Assembly (NCBI RefSeq): GCF_019049655.1
Contig: NZ_JAFMOX010000059.1
Location: 124,001-188,000 of the forward strand
Source: Rahnella rivi
GTDB taxonomy: Bacteria; Pseudomonadota; Gammaproteobacteria; Enterobacterales; Enterobacteriaceae
Length of the DNA: 64,000 bases
Reading direction: 5' to 3'
Shown: piece after piece, positions 53,314 to 63,951 of the stretch
How positions within the stretch are numbered: position 1 is the stretch's first letter
Layout of the letters: the number at the start of each line of letters is the position of its first letter
Program-made: the position numbers and the translations under genes
The notes under the pieces: generated by a model
What the model saw: only the letters and a program-made list of their open reading frames with translations
Databases searched by the model: none
Told to the model about the DNA's origin: nothing

Positions 53314-54795
53314 TCAGGCAGCAGCAGGCTCACGGCTGATCAACCGGCGCAGCAGCGGGATCAACACCAGCAGTACCACACCGGTCGCAACAGATCCCCA
53401 GCCCAGCGCGTTGAACACCTGGCTGTAACCCGGATTGGTGACTAACGGCGTGCTGCCCGCATTTTGCGGCATCAGCCCGGAGATATAACTCGCCAGTACC
53501 GAAGCCACGCCGGTGACCATCATCCAGCAGCCCATCATCACACCCTGATAGCGCGCCGGAGCCAGTTTACCGATCATGGCGTAACCTATCGGCGAAATCA
53601 GCAGCTCACCGATACTTTGCAGCAGGTAGCTGATGGCAATCCATTTGAACGCCACCAGCCCGTCGCCGCCTGCCAGATGAATACCAAACGGCAGCACCAG
53701 CATACCCAGCCCCATGCAGAACAGGGAGGCGGAGAACTGCGTCGGGATATCAATGTTCCAGCCGCGCTGACGCAGGTTTTTAAACCACAGCGCCATCAGC
53801 GGCCCGCCAATCACAATCACCAGCGTATTGATGTTCTGGATCCATTGCGGTGCCACACGAATGCCGTACACGTTCAGATCAATATTGTGCTCAGAGAACA
53901 GCATCAGGCCCATCGGCGCCAGCTGATAGAGCGTCCAGAACACCAGCGAACCTAGCGCCAGCAGCAGATAAGCTTTCATCCGGCGGCGTTCGTCAGTATC
54001 ACGATGACGGAACGTTACCAGCGCCATCAGTGCAAAAATAATCACGCCCAGCACCACCACGAAATAACTGCTGAACTCGGCGTGGGTCAGCAGCATACGG
54101 ATAACCGGCACCAGCACGATCAGAATGGCGATACCGACCGCCATCCGGCGTAACATCTGGCTGCGGCTGGCCTCTTTCAGCGGTGTGCTGATATCAGCCA
54201 GAATCGACCAGCGGGACAGCGTCACGACGATCGCCGCAACATTTCCCAGCGTGGCGAACAGGAACAGCGCACGGTAGTTTTCGCTCAGCTGGAAATACCC
54301 GGCCACGGCAAAGCCGATGAAGAAACCGAGGTTCATCCCGGCGTAGTTCCACAGGAAAGCCGACTCGCGGCGATCGTCGTCCGGCGCAAACCGCTGCGTC
54401 AGCATCATGTTCAGGCAGGTGACGTTCAGTCCGCTGCCGGTGAGGAACATCGCCAGCCCCCAGTAAAGGCCGGTCACGCCTTCAAGTGCAATCAGCGCAC
54501 AGCCAAACACCTGCAACACCATGCCCAGCACAAACAGGTTACGGTTGCTGAGATAGCGCCCGCCAAGATAGCCGCCGAACATATGCAGACCGTAGTTGAA
54601 CGCGCCAAACACGCCCATAATGGCGTTAGCATTATCTTCACTAAAGCCGAGTTTTTTCGTGGCATACAGCACCAGCGTGGAATACAACACGGCGAAGCCG
54701 AGCGTCGCAAAGGTCTGAACGAAGAATAAAGTGCCTGCACCCGCGGGTATCGCGGGCCGGTGTTGCGACGTGGTCGCGTTGTTTGGCTGACTCAA
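53314..54795 (-). CDS. POT/PTR2 family peptide transporter-like protein
   Basis: A 493-residue twelve-to-fourteen-helix protein of the proton-dependent oligopeptide transporter family. The second half carries the PTR2 region SIGELLISPIGYAMIGKLAPARYQGVMMG, and FLTGSGLNVTCLNMMLTQRF and SAFLWNYAGMNLGFFIG match family positions. The N-terminal ExxERFxYY motif, needed for proton coupling in DtpA-type members, is absent: the first helix reads FFVQTFATLGFAVLYSTLVLY. The substrate may not be a simple dipeptide. It is a single gene, next to the tRNA-Ser pair. Confidence 0.85.
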   Translation of the reverse strand: MSQPNNATTSQHRPAIPAGAGTLFFVQTFATLGFAVLYSTLVLYATKKLGFSEDNANAIMGVFGAFNYGLHMFGGYLGGRYLSNRNLFVLGMVLQVFGCALIALEGVTGLYWGLAMFLTGSGLNVTCLNMMLTQRFAPDDDRRESAFLWNYAGMNLGFFIGFAVAGYFQLSENYRALFLFATLGNVAAIVVTLSRWSILADISTPLKEASRSQMLRRMAVGIAILIVLVPVIRMLLTHAEFSSYFVVVLGVIIFALMALVTFRHRDTDERRRMKAYLLLALGSLVFWTLYQLAPMGLMLFSEHNIDLNVYGIRVAPQWIQNINTLVIVIGGPLMALWFKNLRQRGWNIDIPTQFSASLFCMGLGMLVLPFGIHLAGGDGLVAFKWIAISYLLQSIGELLISPIGYAMIGKLAPARYQGVMMGCWMMVTGVASVLASYISGLMPQNAGSTPLVTNPGYSQVFNALGWGSVATGVVLLVLIPLLRRLISREPAAA

Positions 54796-55122
54796 GAATA
54801 ACCCCTGTCCCGGTTTATGAAATAACGCTGCTTCGTCTGACGACTTGTACAGTTCTTATAGGAAGCAATTTTTCGAAGGGCAATGTTATACCGCCACGAC
54901 TGGCGCTTTTCACAACATATGTTGCTATTTGAGCGTAACAAAACGTGTTTGCGGGTTAATCACACACTTATGCGGTTTACTCATTATTGACTCTGCGAGA
55001 TTAGAAAAATTAATCTCCTGCGCAGCGCCCTCACGGTTGTTCAGGCTTAACGCGTTATTTGCTCTGTAAATCATCAAATTGCTCTAAGTTTGGCTAATCG
55101 GCACGGAACCTGCAAAAGAATG
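54796..55122. other. Intergenic region between the POT transporter and tRNA-Ser
   Basis: About 330 AT-rich bases containing the promoter of the leftward transporter gene. No open frame or hairpin here has support. Confidence 0.4.
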
Positions 55123-55151
55123 TTGACGATGAAGCGACTTTTCCCTACATT
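55123..55151 (+). promoter_or_regulatory. Promoter of the first tRNA-Ser gene
   Basis: TTGACG (55123-55128), 17 bp, TACATT (55146-55151), then the GC-rich discriminator AGCGCC, typical of stringently controlled stable-RNA promoters. Confidence 0.85.
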
Positions 55152-55188
55152 AGCGCCGGTCAGCAGCACTGCGGTGCAACTGACAGCT

Positions 55189-55278
55189 GGAGAGGTGTCT
55201 GAGTGGCTGAAGGAGCACGCCTGGAAAGTGTGTATATGAGCAATCGTATCGAGGGTTCGAACCCCTCTCTCTCCACCA
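55189..55278 (+). tRNA. tRNA-Ser (anticodon GGA), copy 1
   Basis: A 90-base type II tRNA with a long variable arm. The acceptor stem GGAGAGG pairs with TCTCTCC (one G-U). The anticodon loop contains CTGGAAA, giving GGA for UCC/UCU codons. The T loop GGTTCGAAC and an encoded CCA end are present. It matches enterobacterial serW/serX genes. It has its own promoter and terminator. Confidence 0.97.
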
Positions 55279-55288
55279 CATTAAACGG

Positions 55289-55322
55289 AAAAGGTTCTGA
55301 TGAAAATCAGGACCTTTTTTGT
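55289..55322 (+). terminator. Terminator of tRNA-Ser copy 1
   Basis: Stem AAAAGGTTCTGAT with ATCAGGACCTTTT (one G-U pair), GAAA loop, then a T-run. It is nearly the same sequence as the terminator after copy 2. Confidence 0.9.
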
Positions 55323-55408
55323 TTTGGGCGCTCTAAAAATCCGGCTGCCCGTGAAATATTCCCGCTGAACAGACTCTGAGCGCCTGACACAAAACGCCGA
55401 AAATTTTC

Positions 55409-55437
55409 TTGACCCCTCGCGGCTGTCTCCCTATAGT
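55409..55437 (+). promoter_or_regulatory. Promoter of the second tRNA-Ser gene
   Basis: TTGACC (55409-55414), 17 bp, TATAGT (55432-55437), followed by the GC discriminator AGCGCCCCG, so copy 2 is transcribed independently. Confidence 0.87.
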
Positions 55438-55473
55438 AGCGCCCCGTTGCAACGCTCGCGCTGTAACGAACAC

Positions 55474-55563
55474 GGTGAGGTGTCTGAGTGGCTGAAGGAG
55501 CACGCCTGGAAAGTGTGTATACGAGAAATCGTATCGAGGGTTCGAACCCCTCTCTCACCGCCA
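55474..55563 (+). tRNA. tRNA-Ser (anticodon GGA), copy 2
   Basis: A 90-base copy with the same D, anticodon and T arms as copy 1. The acceptor stem is GGTGAGG, and the variable arm differs by a few bases (ACGAGAAATCGT against ATGAGCAATCGT). CCA is encoded at 55561-55563. The compensating acceptor changes show both copies are under selection as tRNAs. Confidence 0.97.
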
Positions 55564-55570
55564 AATTAAA

Positions 55571-55608
55571 GAAAAGGGTCCTGATGAAAATCAGGACCCT
55601 TTTCTTTT
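55571..55608 (+). terminator. Terminator of tRNA-Ser copy 2
   Basis: A perfect 14-bp stem (55572-55585 with 55590-55603) around a GAAA loop, followed by CTTTT. Confidence 0.93.
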
Positions 55609-55650
55609 GGTTGCAATTCTAACGCGTCAAATTTCATGATTTTCATCCAT

Positions 55651-55676
55651 GAAAAAGGCGGGTGTCCCCCGCCTTA
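55651..55676 (-). terminator. Terminator downstream of the ast operon
   Basis: On the minus strand AAGGCGGG (55668-55675) pairs with CCCGCCTT (55655-55662) and is followed by TTTTTC. It ends the leftward transcript that contains astE and the tiny open frame at 55692-55727. Confidence 0.9.
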
Positions 55677-55691
55677 TTGAGATCAGTTTCT

Positions 55692-55727
55692 TCAGAACCC
55701 ATCGTATTCGTCATAAATCATGTTCAT
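55692..55727 (-). CDS. Possible 11-residue peptide downstream of astE
   Basis: ATG at 55727, stop TGA at 55692, peptide MNMIYDEYDGF. A strong GGGAGGA ribosome binding site lies 5 bases before the ATG, and a perfect terminator follows 16 bases after the stop. The acidic, Tyr-rich peptide matches nothing I know. It may be translated from the 3-prime end of the ast mRNA or from its own promoter within 55728-55878. Confidence 0.4.
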   Translation of the reverse strand: MNMIYDEYDGF

Positions 55728-55878
55728 ATGATCCTCCCTGAACCGTTTAATTACATCTTCGCGTAACAAGAACATGCAATGAATTCAACGCCATGCATAA
55801 TCCGATGAACACAAATCACTCACAAGAGAACTATCTTGCAATACTGTATGAACAAATCAGGAAGACGTCTCGCAAAAA
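55728..55878. other. Gap between astE and the tiny open frame
   Basis: About 150 AT-rich bases. No clear promoter pair or hairpin could be called. It may be 3-prime untranslated RNA of the ast operon. Confidence 0.4.
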
Positions 55879-56859
55879 TCACATCTTCACCAGCATCAGC
55901 CCTGCCCTTAATCCCAGTGCGACATTCGGGTTCGGGAACAGCACCGCTTCTTCGTCTGCTTCCACTTTATAGATCCTGCCGTTTTCCTGTGCGATGACAA
56001 AACCCTGGCTGAACACGGTGAAATTCACAGCATCAGCCGGGACAAACAGCTGGAAGTCTTCCTTTGAGCGGATCACGTCCTGCACCACGCGGTAATGCAC
56101 CAGCGGCGCGGTGGCTTCACGTGCGGGTAAGGGTTCGCCGCTGACCAGCGTTTCCAGCGCACGGCGGATGCCGGTGAACTGCGCATGATCGTTACTGCCA
56201 AACGGCAACGCCTTACCCAGCTCCAGCGTGCAGCTGTCTGCCTGAAAAACGTCGCTGCTGAAATGGGTAAAGGTGCCGCCCGGTGAGCGATGATGCACCA
56301 GGGCGTCCAGCCCGGCAGCGTCGAGCCATTCGAGCATAGACTCCGCGGGTGGCCGCGCCTGAAAAGGCAGCAGGCCGAAACGCACATGCCGGGATCCGCG
56401 GATCGCCGTGTGCAAGTCATAATGCAACCGCTGCGTGGCTCCGGCGGCGGAGGCGCTGCGGTAGAACAGCGCCATCACCTGCTCCAGCTCCTGCGCGCGG
56501 CGGGTTTCATCGTTAGGTTTATAACGGGCGTGGCGGCCACCAAACATGCGGTTCATGTCGGTATCCACATAGCGTTTGTTGATGCGCATTGACGGCGGAT
56601 TACCCAGCAACACCAGCAGCCGGGTTCGCAGCAGCCTTTCGCCCGACAACAGCTCGCTGACCAGCTGGCTGAGCAGCTCGATGGGCGCGGTTTCGTTACC
56701 GTGAACGCCCGCAGAAATCACCGCCGCCGTCTCACAAGGCTGGCGCGGTGAAAGCTCGAGGATCCCCTCGCCGCGCCACTGCCAGTCCAGCGTTTCCGTT
56801 TGTCCCGAAGGCTCAGACACCGGCTCGCCGGAAAGCGTCACCGCCAGAAAATCAAACAT
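55879..56859 (-). CDS. astE: Succinylglutamate desuccinylase
   Basis: A 326-residue zinc carboxypeptidase-like enzyme for the last step of the arginine succinyltransferase pathway (succinylglutamate to glutamate plus succinate). Zinc ligands are His53 and Glu56 in GVHGNETAPIE and His150 in HYDLHTAIRG. It is the last gene of astCADBE, 20 bp after astB. Confidence 0.97.
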   Translation of the reverse strand: MFDFLAVTLSGEPVSEPSGQTETLDWQWRGEGILELSPRQPCETAAVISAGVHGNETAPIELLSQLVSELLSGERLLRTRLLVLLGNPPSMRINKRYVDTDMNRMFGGRHARYKPNDETRRAQELEQVMALFYRSASAAGATQRLHYDLHTAIRGSRHVRFGLLPFQARPPAESMLEWLDAAGLDALVHHRSPGGTFTHFSSDVFQADSCTLELGKALPFGSNDHAQFTGIRRALETLVSGEPLPAREATAPLVHYRVVQDVIRSKEDFQLFVPADAVNFTVFSQGFVIAQENGRIYKVEADEEAVLFPNPNVALGLRAGLMLVKM

Positions 56860-56879
56860 CTGTTCACTCCTGTGATGGC

Positions 56880-58223
56880 TCAGCGCTGGAACGGATAAAT
56901 CGGCCCCAGACCGAGAATATTGGTCAGTTCATCAAGCGCGGTGCGCACTTCGGTAAGCAGTTGCGGATCGGCCAGATCTTTGGCCTGCATCCGGTCACGG
57001 TAATGTTTATCGACCCAGGTATTCAGGCTGATAAACTGCGTGTCGCTCATCAGGGAGCCCACATTGACCGCGTTCAGTTCATTGCGATTAAGTGCCACGC
57101 GCAGACGCAAACACGCAGGTCCGCCGCCGTTACGCATACTTTCGCGCAGATCAAACACTTCAATCTGATTCACCGGCCCGCCGCTTTCGATCAGCGCCGA
57201 TAAATAAGACCAGACCCCCACATGCTGACGGGACTCTTCCGGCACCACCAGCAGCATTTTGCCGTCGGATTTGGTCAGTAACTGGCTGTTAAACAGGTAA
57301 GTCGCGACCGCATCGTCAAGAGACACTTTTGACTGCGGCACTTCAATGGGCTGGAAATCCAGATCCAGCGCGGCCATTTTGCGACGAATTTCCTCCAGTG
57401 CGACGGCAGAATTCACAAACGCCTGTTCGTGATGGAAAAGCACGTTGCCGTTGCTGACTGAAATGACGTCGTTATGAAACACACCGCTGTCGATGGCCTG
57501 CGGGTTTTGCTGAACAAACACCGTGCGTTGCTCATTCAGCTGATGCAGACGTGCCACCGCGTCACTGGCTAAGCGGGTCTGACGCGCAGGATAGCGCACC
57601 GGTTCGTTTTCGCCGGTGACCAGCCCGTCGCGCCCGTACACAAACACCTGCACGCCGGGCTTGTCATATTCGCCGCACAACCGGTTATGGTTGGCCGCCC
57701 CTTCATCACCCAGCGCGCCCACCTGCGGCAGCGCCCCGTGATGGGCAAAGTAGCGGTCAGCATGAAAGGTCGCACGCAAAATGGCCGATGTGGTGTCGGC
57801 TTCGATCGCGCGATGAAATTTATTGTTCAGATTCGCCACCGTGAAATGCACACGGCCATCTGCACTGTCGGCTGAGGGCGACACCGTGGCGGCGTTCGCC
57901 ACCCACATAGCCGATGCCGAGCTCAGTGACGACAGCAGACGCGGCGAGTACGTCTGCGCTTTGGTCAGCACTTCACGGTCGCTGCCGCCAAACCCCATCT
58001 GCCGTAAGGTGCTCAGATGCGGGCGTTCATGAGGCGGCAAAATGCCCTGCGCAAAGCCCAGATCGGCCAGCGCTTTCATTTTCAGCAGACCCTGTTTGGC
58101 CGCCAGACGCGGGTTCGCCACCGCGTTCTGATTTTTGGTTGAGGCTTCGTTGCCAAACGACAGCCCCGCATAATGGTGCGTCGGCCCGACTAAACCGTCG
58201 AAATTTGCTTCACATCCAGACAT
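56880..58223 (-). CDS. astB: N-succinylarginine dihydrolase
   Basis: A 447-residue amidinotransferase-fold enzyme that converts succinylarginine to succinylornithine, CO2 and ammonia. The N-terminus [24 protein letters not shown] is diagnostic. The catalytic His is in [14 protein letters not shown] and the nucleophilic Cys in [12 protein letters not shown]. The ATG at 58223 follows a GGAG site, 10 bp after astD. The frame stays open upstream inside astD without support. Confidence 0.97.
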   Translation of the reverse strand: MSGCEANFDGLVGPTHHYAGLSFGNEASTKNQNAVANPRLAAKQGLLKMKALADLGFAQGILPPHERPHLSTLRQMGFGGSDREVLTKAQTYSPRLLSSLSSASAMWVANAATVSPSADSADGRVHFTVANLNNKFHRAIEADTTSAILRATFHADRYFAHHGALPQVGALGDEGAANHNRLCGEYDKPGVQVFVYGRDGLVTGENEPVRYPARQTRLASDAVARLHQLNEQRTVFVQQNPQAIDSGVFHNDVISVSNGNVLFHHEQAFVNSAVALEEIRRKMAALDLDFQPIEVPQSKVSLDDAVATYLFNSQLLTKSDGKMLLVVPEESRQHVGVWSYLSALIESGGPVNQIEVFDLRESMRNGGGPACLRLRVALNRNELNAVNVGSLMSDTQFISLNTWVDKHYRDRMQAKDLADPQLLTEVRTALDELTNILGLGPIYPFQR

Positions 58224-58233
58224 GCCTGTCTCC

Positions 58234-60782
<2,549 letters not shown>

Positions 60783-60810
60783 GATGCTCTACCTCATTTA
60801 TCCCAAAGAA

Positions 60811-62031
60811 TCACGCGCACAGGCGCGCGACGGCACGCTCAAGGCGGTTCAGCCCTTCTTCAATATCAGCCCCCGGTATGATCAGGGACGGCGCGAAACG
60901 CAGTACATTCGGCCCGGCAATCAGCGCAATCAGCCCCTCTTCTGCGGCCAGCGTGTTCAGCTGTTTGGCCTGATCCTGATAACGCTCGCTCATCACGGCG
61001 CCGATCAGCAGGCCCTGCCCGCGCACTTCGCTGAATACCTGATATTGCTCATTGATACGTTTCAGGCCATCGGCAAACCACTGATGGCGCTTGTGCACGC
61101 CTGCCAGCACGTCCGGCGTATTGATCATCTCAAACACTTTGCCAGCCACCGCCGTTGCCAGCGGGTTACCGCCGTAAGTGGTGCCGTGCGTGCCCGGCTG
61201 GAACAGCACAGCGTAGCGGTCGGTGGTCAGCATTGCGCCAATAGGGAAACCGCCGCCCAGCGCTTTGGCGCTGGTCAGAATGTCCGGCACCACGCCGTAA
61301 TGCTGATACGCATATAGCTCGCCGGTGCGCCCGACGCCGGTCTGCACTTCATCAAAAATCAGCACGGCCTGATGCTTGTCACACAACTCGCGCAGGCCTT
61401 GCAGGAATTCCGCCTGCGCAGGCACCACGCCGCCCTCGCCCTGGATCGGCTCGACAATCACCGCGCAGGTACGGGAGGAAATCTGGCTGGCGACCGCGGC
61501 CAGGTCGTTGAACGGCAGATGGGTAATCGCCTGCGGTAACGGCGCAAAATCTTCCGAGTATTTCGGCTGACCGCCGGTGGTGACGGTAAACAACGTGCGC
61601 CCGTGAAACGCGTTTTTGAAGGCGATGATTTCATTCTTTTCGCCGCCGGCTTTGTTGCCGTAAAGGCGCGCCAGTTTGAGTGCCGCTTCGTTGGCTTCCG
61701 CCCCCGAGTTACAGAAAAACACCTTGTCGGCAAAGGTGGCGTCGATCAGCTGTTTCGCCAGACGCAATACCGGTTCGTTGGTATAGCCATTGCCCAGATG
61801 CCAGACTTTATCCGCCTGCTCAAGCAGCGTTTTACGAATTTCCGGATGGGCATGGCCCAGTGCATTCACGGCAATGCCGCCCGCAAAATCGACATAATCT
61901 TTGCCCGCCTGATCCCACAGCCAGGATCCTTCGCCGCGCACCGGAATAAACGCGGCAGGGGCATACACCGGCACCATCCAGTCATCAAAGTTCTGGCGGC
62001 TGACGTTTTGTGGCTGCTGTTGGTGTTCCAT
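60811..62031 (-). CDS. astC: Succinylornithine transaminase
   Basis: A 406-residue class III aminotransferase. The PLP lysine is in [19 protein letters not shown] (near residue 252), and the cofactor-binding Asp is in [14 protein letters not shown]. It transfers the amino group of succinylornithine to 2-oxoglutarate. The family overlaps ArgD, but its place at the head of astCADBE fixes the role. Transcription is from a sigma-54 promoter about 125 bp upstream. Confidence 0.96.
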   Translation of the reverse strand: MEHQQQPQNVSRQNFDDWMVPVYAPAAFIPVRGEGSWLWDQAGKDYVDFAGGIAVNALGHAHPEIRKTLLEQADKVWHLGNGYTNEPVLRLAKQLIDATFADKVFFCNSGAEANEAALKLARLYGNKAGGEKNEIIAFKNAFHGRTLFTVTTGGQPKYSEDFAPLPQAITHLPFNDLAAVASQISSRTCAVIVEPIQGEGGVVPAQAEFLQGLRELCDKHQAVLIFDEVQTGVGRTGELYAYQHYGVVPDILTSAKALGGGFPIGAMLTTDRYAVLFQPGTHGTTYGGNPLATAVAGKVFEMINTPDVLAGVHKRHQWFADGLKRINEQYQVFSEVRGQGLLIGAVMSERYQDQAKQLNTLAAEEGLIALIAGPNVLRFAPSLIIPGADIEEGLNRLERAVARLCA

Positions 62032-62167
62032 ATAAACCTCTTAATGTAAGGCCAGTGACTGGCTGAATTCAGGGTGCAGGAGCCCGCCCCCCATACCGGC
62101 AGGATTTCTGGTTATTGGTTTGTTATTTAAAAGTTAATAAATAATCTCACTCAGTCACATCATAGAG

Positions 62168-62183
62168 TGCAGGCTTCGTGCCA
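62168..62183 (-). promoter_or_regulatory. Sigma-54 promoter of the ast operon
   Basis: On the minus strand TGGCACGAAGCCTGCA has the -24 GG and -12 GC elements exactly ten bases apart and a perfect TGGCAC half. The ast operon of Escherichia is known to use sigma-54 with NtrC, so nitrogen-limitation control is expected here. Confidence 0.85.
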
Positions 62184-62577
62184 GCAAAGGATAAAAGTGA
62201 ATAAAAAGAATCAGCACCAGAAAAAACAATCACTTAAACGCGACCGTTATTCACTTTAAATGCATAAAAAATGAATAAACAAAAAAATCCCCTTTCGCAG
62301 CAACGAGGGGCAAAGAATGAGTATGCAGGGAAATATTTTGATGTTTGGCGCAATGTTTTAGTCAGGATTGTGATCCGGCGCGTATCACCTGTGCTGTCGC
62401 GCAGTGCAATGCCAGAAAATGGGGCAGGCGCGCACGGTTTTGGCGCATCCGCTGCCGTGACCCTGTTCACACTCTGCGCAAATAAAAAAAACCACAGGCG
62501 CATCCTTTCTGAAAAGCCCCCGTGAGGCGCTTCATATGTATTTAATTTGTTAATTAATTGATTGCTTTTTGTTTCAT

Positions 62578-62591
62578 TGTTATCGGTAACA
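62578..62591. promoter_or_regulatory. LacI-family-type operator upstream of the ABC importer
   Basis: TGTTATCGGTAACA is a near-perfect palindrome with central CG, close to the GntR/IdnR-type consensus (TGTTACCGATAACA on the other strand). It lies about 215 bp before the substrate-binding-protein gene. Confidence 0.5.
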
Positions 62592-62806
62592 CCTGCCATA
62601 GCGCGCCCGCATGAACCTGGTGATAGATTTAATTAACCAATATTTTACATATAAAGTTATTGGATTTAACAATTAAGGGCTTTGATCACATTCTGTTTAC
62701 GAGCGAGAGAAAACGGCTTTCCCGTTAAGTTAATCTCTGAGTGTGGAATAAATAACCACCGCCCGTTCCCTACACCAGAACAGAACATCATAAGAAAGGT
62801 ACAGAC

Positions 62807-63793
62807 ATGAAATTTAACCTCGCATTAGTCAATGCATGTGTGGTTTCAGCATGCATGTTATTCACGACACCGACATTCGCCGCCAAGCCTTACGACATCG
62901 CCGTGGTCGCTAAAGTCACCGGCATTCCCTGGTTCACCCGCATGGAAGTCGGCGTAAAAGAAGCCGCGCAAAAACTGAATGTGAATGCCTATCAGGTCGG
63001 CGGTTCAACGCCTGATCCGGCACAGCAGGTTAAAGTGATTGAAGATCTGATCGCCAAAAAAGTGGACGCCATTATCGTGGTGCCTAACGACGCCAAAGTG
63101 CTGGAGCCGGTGCTGAAAAAAGCCCGCGATCAGGGCATCGTGGTGTTAACCCATGAATCGCCGGATCAGCAAATTGGTCAGTGGGATATCGAAACCATCG
63201 ACAGCCAGAAATATGCCGAAGCCAATATGGATGAGCTGGCGAAAGACATGGGCGGCAAAGGCGGATACGCCATTTATGTCGGTTCCCTGACCGTGCCATT
63301 GCATAACGCCTGGGCTGACGCCGCCATTAAATATCAGAAAGAAAAATACCCCGATATGCATGAAGTCACCTCACGCCTGCCGGTGGCCGAAAACATTGAT
63401 AAGTCTTACTCCACCACGCTGGATCTCATGAAAACCTATCCTGATCTGAAAGGGATTATCGGTTTCGGTTCGCTCGGCCCGATCGGTGCCGGTCAGGCCG
63501 TTCAGCAGAAACGTGCGAAAAACAAACTCGCGGTAGTGGGTATCGCCATGCCCGCTCAGGCTGCGCCATACCTGATGCGCGGTGATATCAAGAAAGTCCT
63601 GTTGTGGGATCCGAAAGATGCCGGTTACGCCTTAGTGACCGTCGCCGACCAGTTGTTACAGGGTAAAGAAGTCACCAAAGACCTGAGCATCGAAGGGTTG
63701 GGCAAAGCGGATGTGGATATGGATAAACACGTGATCCGCTTTAATAAAATTCTGGAAGTCACGCCAGAGAATGCAAAATCACTCGGCTTCTGA
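62807..63793 (+). CDS. ABC importer periplasmic sugar-binding protein (LsrB/RhaS-like)
   Basis: A 328-residue periplasmic binding protein of the type I sugar/autoinducer-2 cluster. A signal peptide covers about residues 1-25 (ending TFAAK). The mature protein reads like LsrB/RhaS relatives: YDIAVVAKVTGIPWFTRMEVGVKEAAQKL, STPDPAQQVKVIEDLIAKKVDAIIVVPND and GIVVLTHESPD. It should bind a sugar or sugar-like ligand, not identifiable from sequence. A strong hairpin and then the start of another gene follow, probably the ATPase or permease of the same transporter. Confidence 0.9.
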   Translation: MKFNLALVNACVVSACMLFTTPTFAAKPYDIAVVAKVTGIPWFTRMEVGVKEAAQKLNVNAYQVGGSTPDPAQQVKVIEDLIAKKVDAIIVVPNDAKVLEPVLKKARDQGIVVLTHESPDQQIGQWDIETIDSQKYAEANMDELAKDMGGKGGYAIYVGSLTVPLHNAWADAAIKYQKEKYPDMHEVTSRLPVAENIDKSYSTTLDLMKTYPDLKGIIGFGSLGPIGAGQAVQQKRAKNKLAVVGIAMPAQAAPYLMRGDIKKVLLWDPKDAGYALVTVADQLLQGKEVTKDLSIEGLGKADVDMDKHVIRFNKILEVTPENAKSLGF

Positions 63794-63862
63794 TGTAGCT
63801 TTTTAATTCTTTAATTTACCGGAGACATATTTATCTCCAGCGCCACACCAGGCAAATAGAAA

Positions 63863-63894
63863 CAGATACGGCGTTGTGTGCTGTGCCGTATCTG
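63863..63894 (+). repeat. Strong intercistronic hairpin after the binding-protein gene
   Basis: A perfect 10-bp inverted repeat, CAGATACGGC (63863-63872) with GCCGTATCTG (63885-63894), with no T-run. Such hairpins after binding-protein genes often stabilise the upstream message, so that the binding protein is made in excess over the membrane parts. Confidence 0.7.
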
Positions 63895-63951
63895 AATTTC
63901 TAATCAGACATTGAATACTTATTCTAAATAGAACGTTGTAAGGATAATGTG

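Larger units (their letters stand above)
62032..62806. other. Divergent control region astC / ABC importer
   Basis: These 775 bases hold the astC sigma-54 promoter (62168-62183), AT-rich TGAATA-type repeats (about 62197-62275) that may be degenerate ArgR boxes, a GC-richer block (about 62365-62530) with overlapping open frames on both strands, and a LacI-type palindrome (62578-62591). No gene here is supported well enough to call. Confidence 0.5.

Noticed and set aside
55307..55564. 85-codon open frame on the minus strand across the second tRNA-Ser
   Set aside because: Its N-terminus ([13 protein letters not shown]) is the antisense of the tRNA itself, a well-known false gene pattern, and it covers the tRNA promoter and the first tRNA's terminator.
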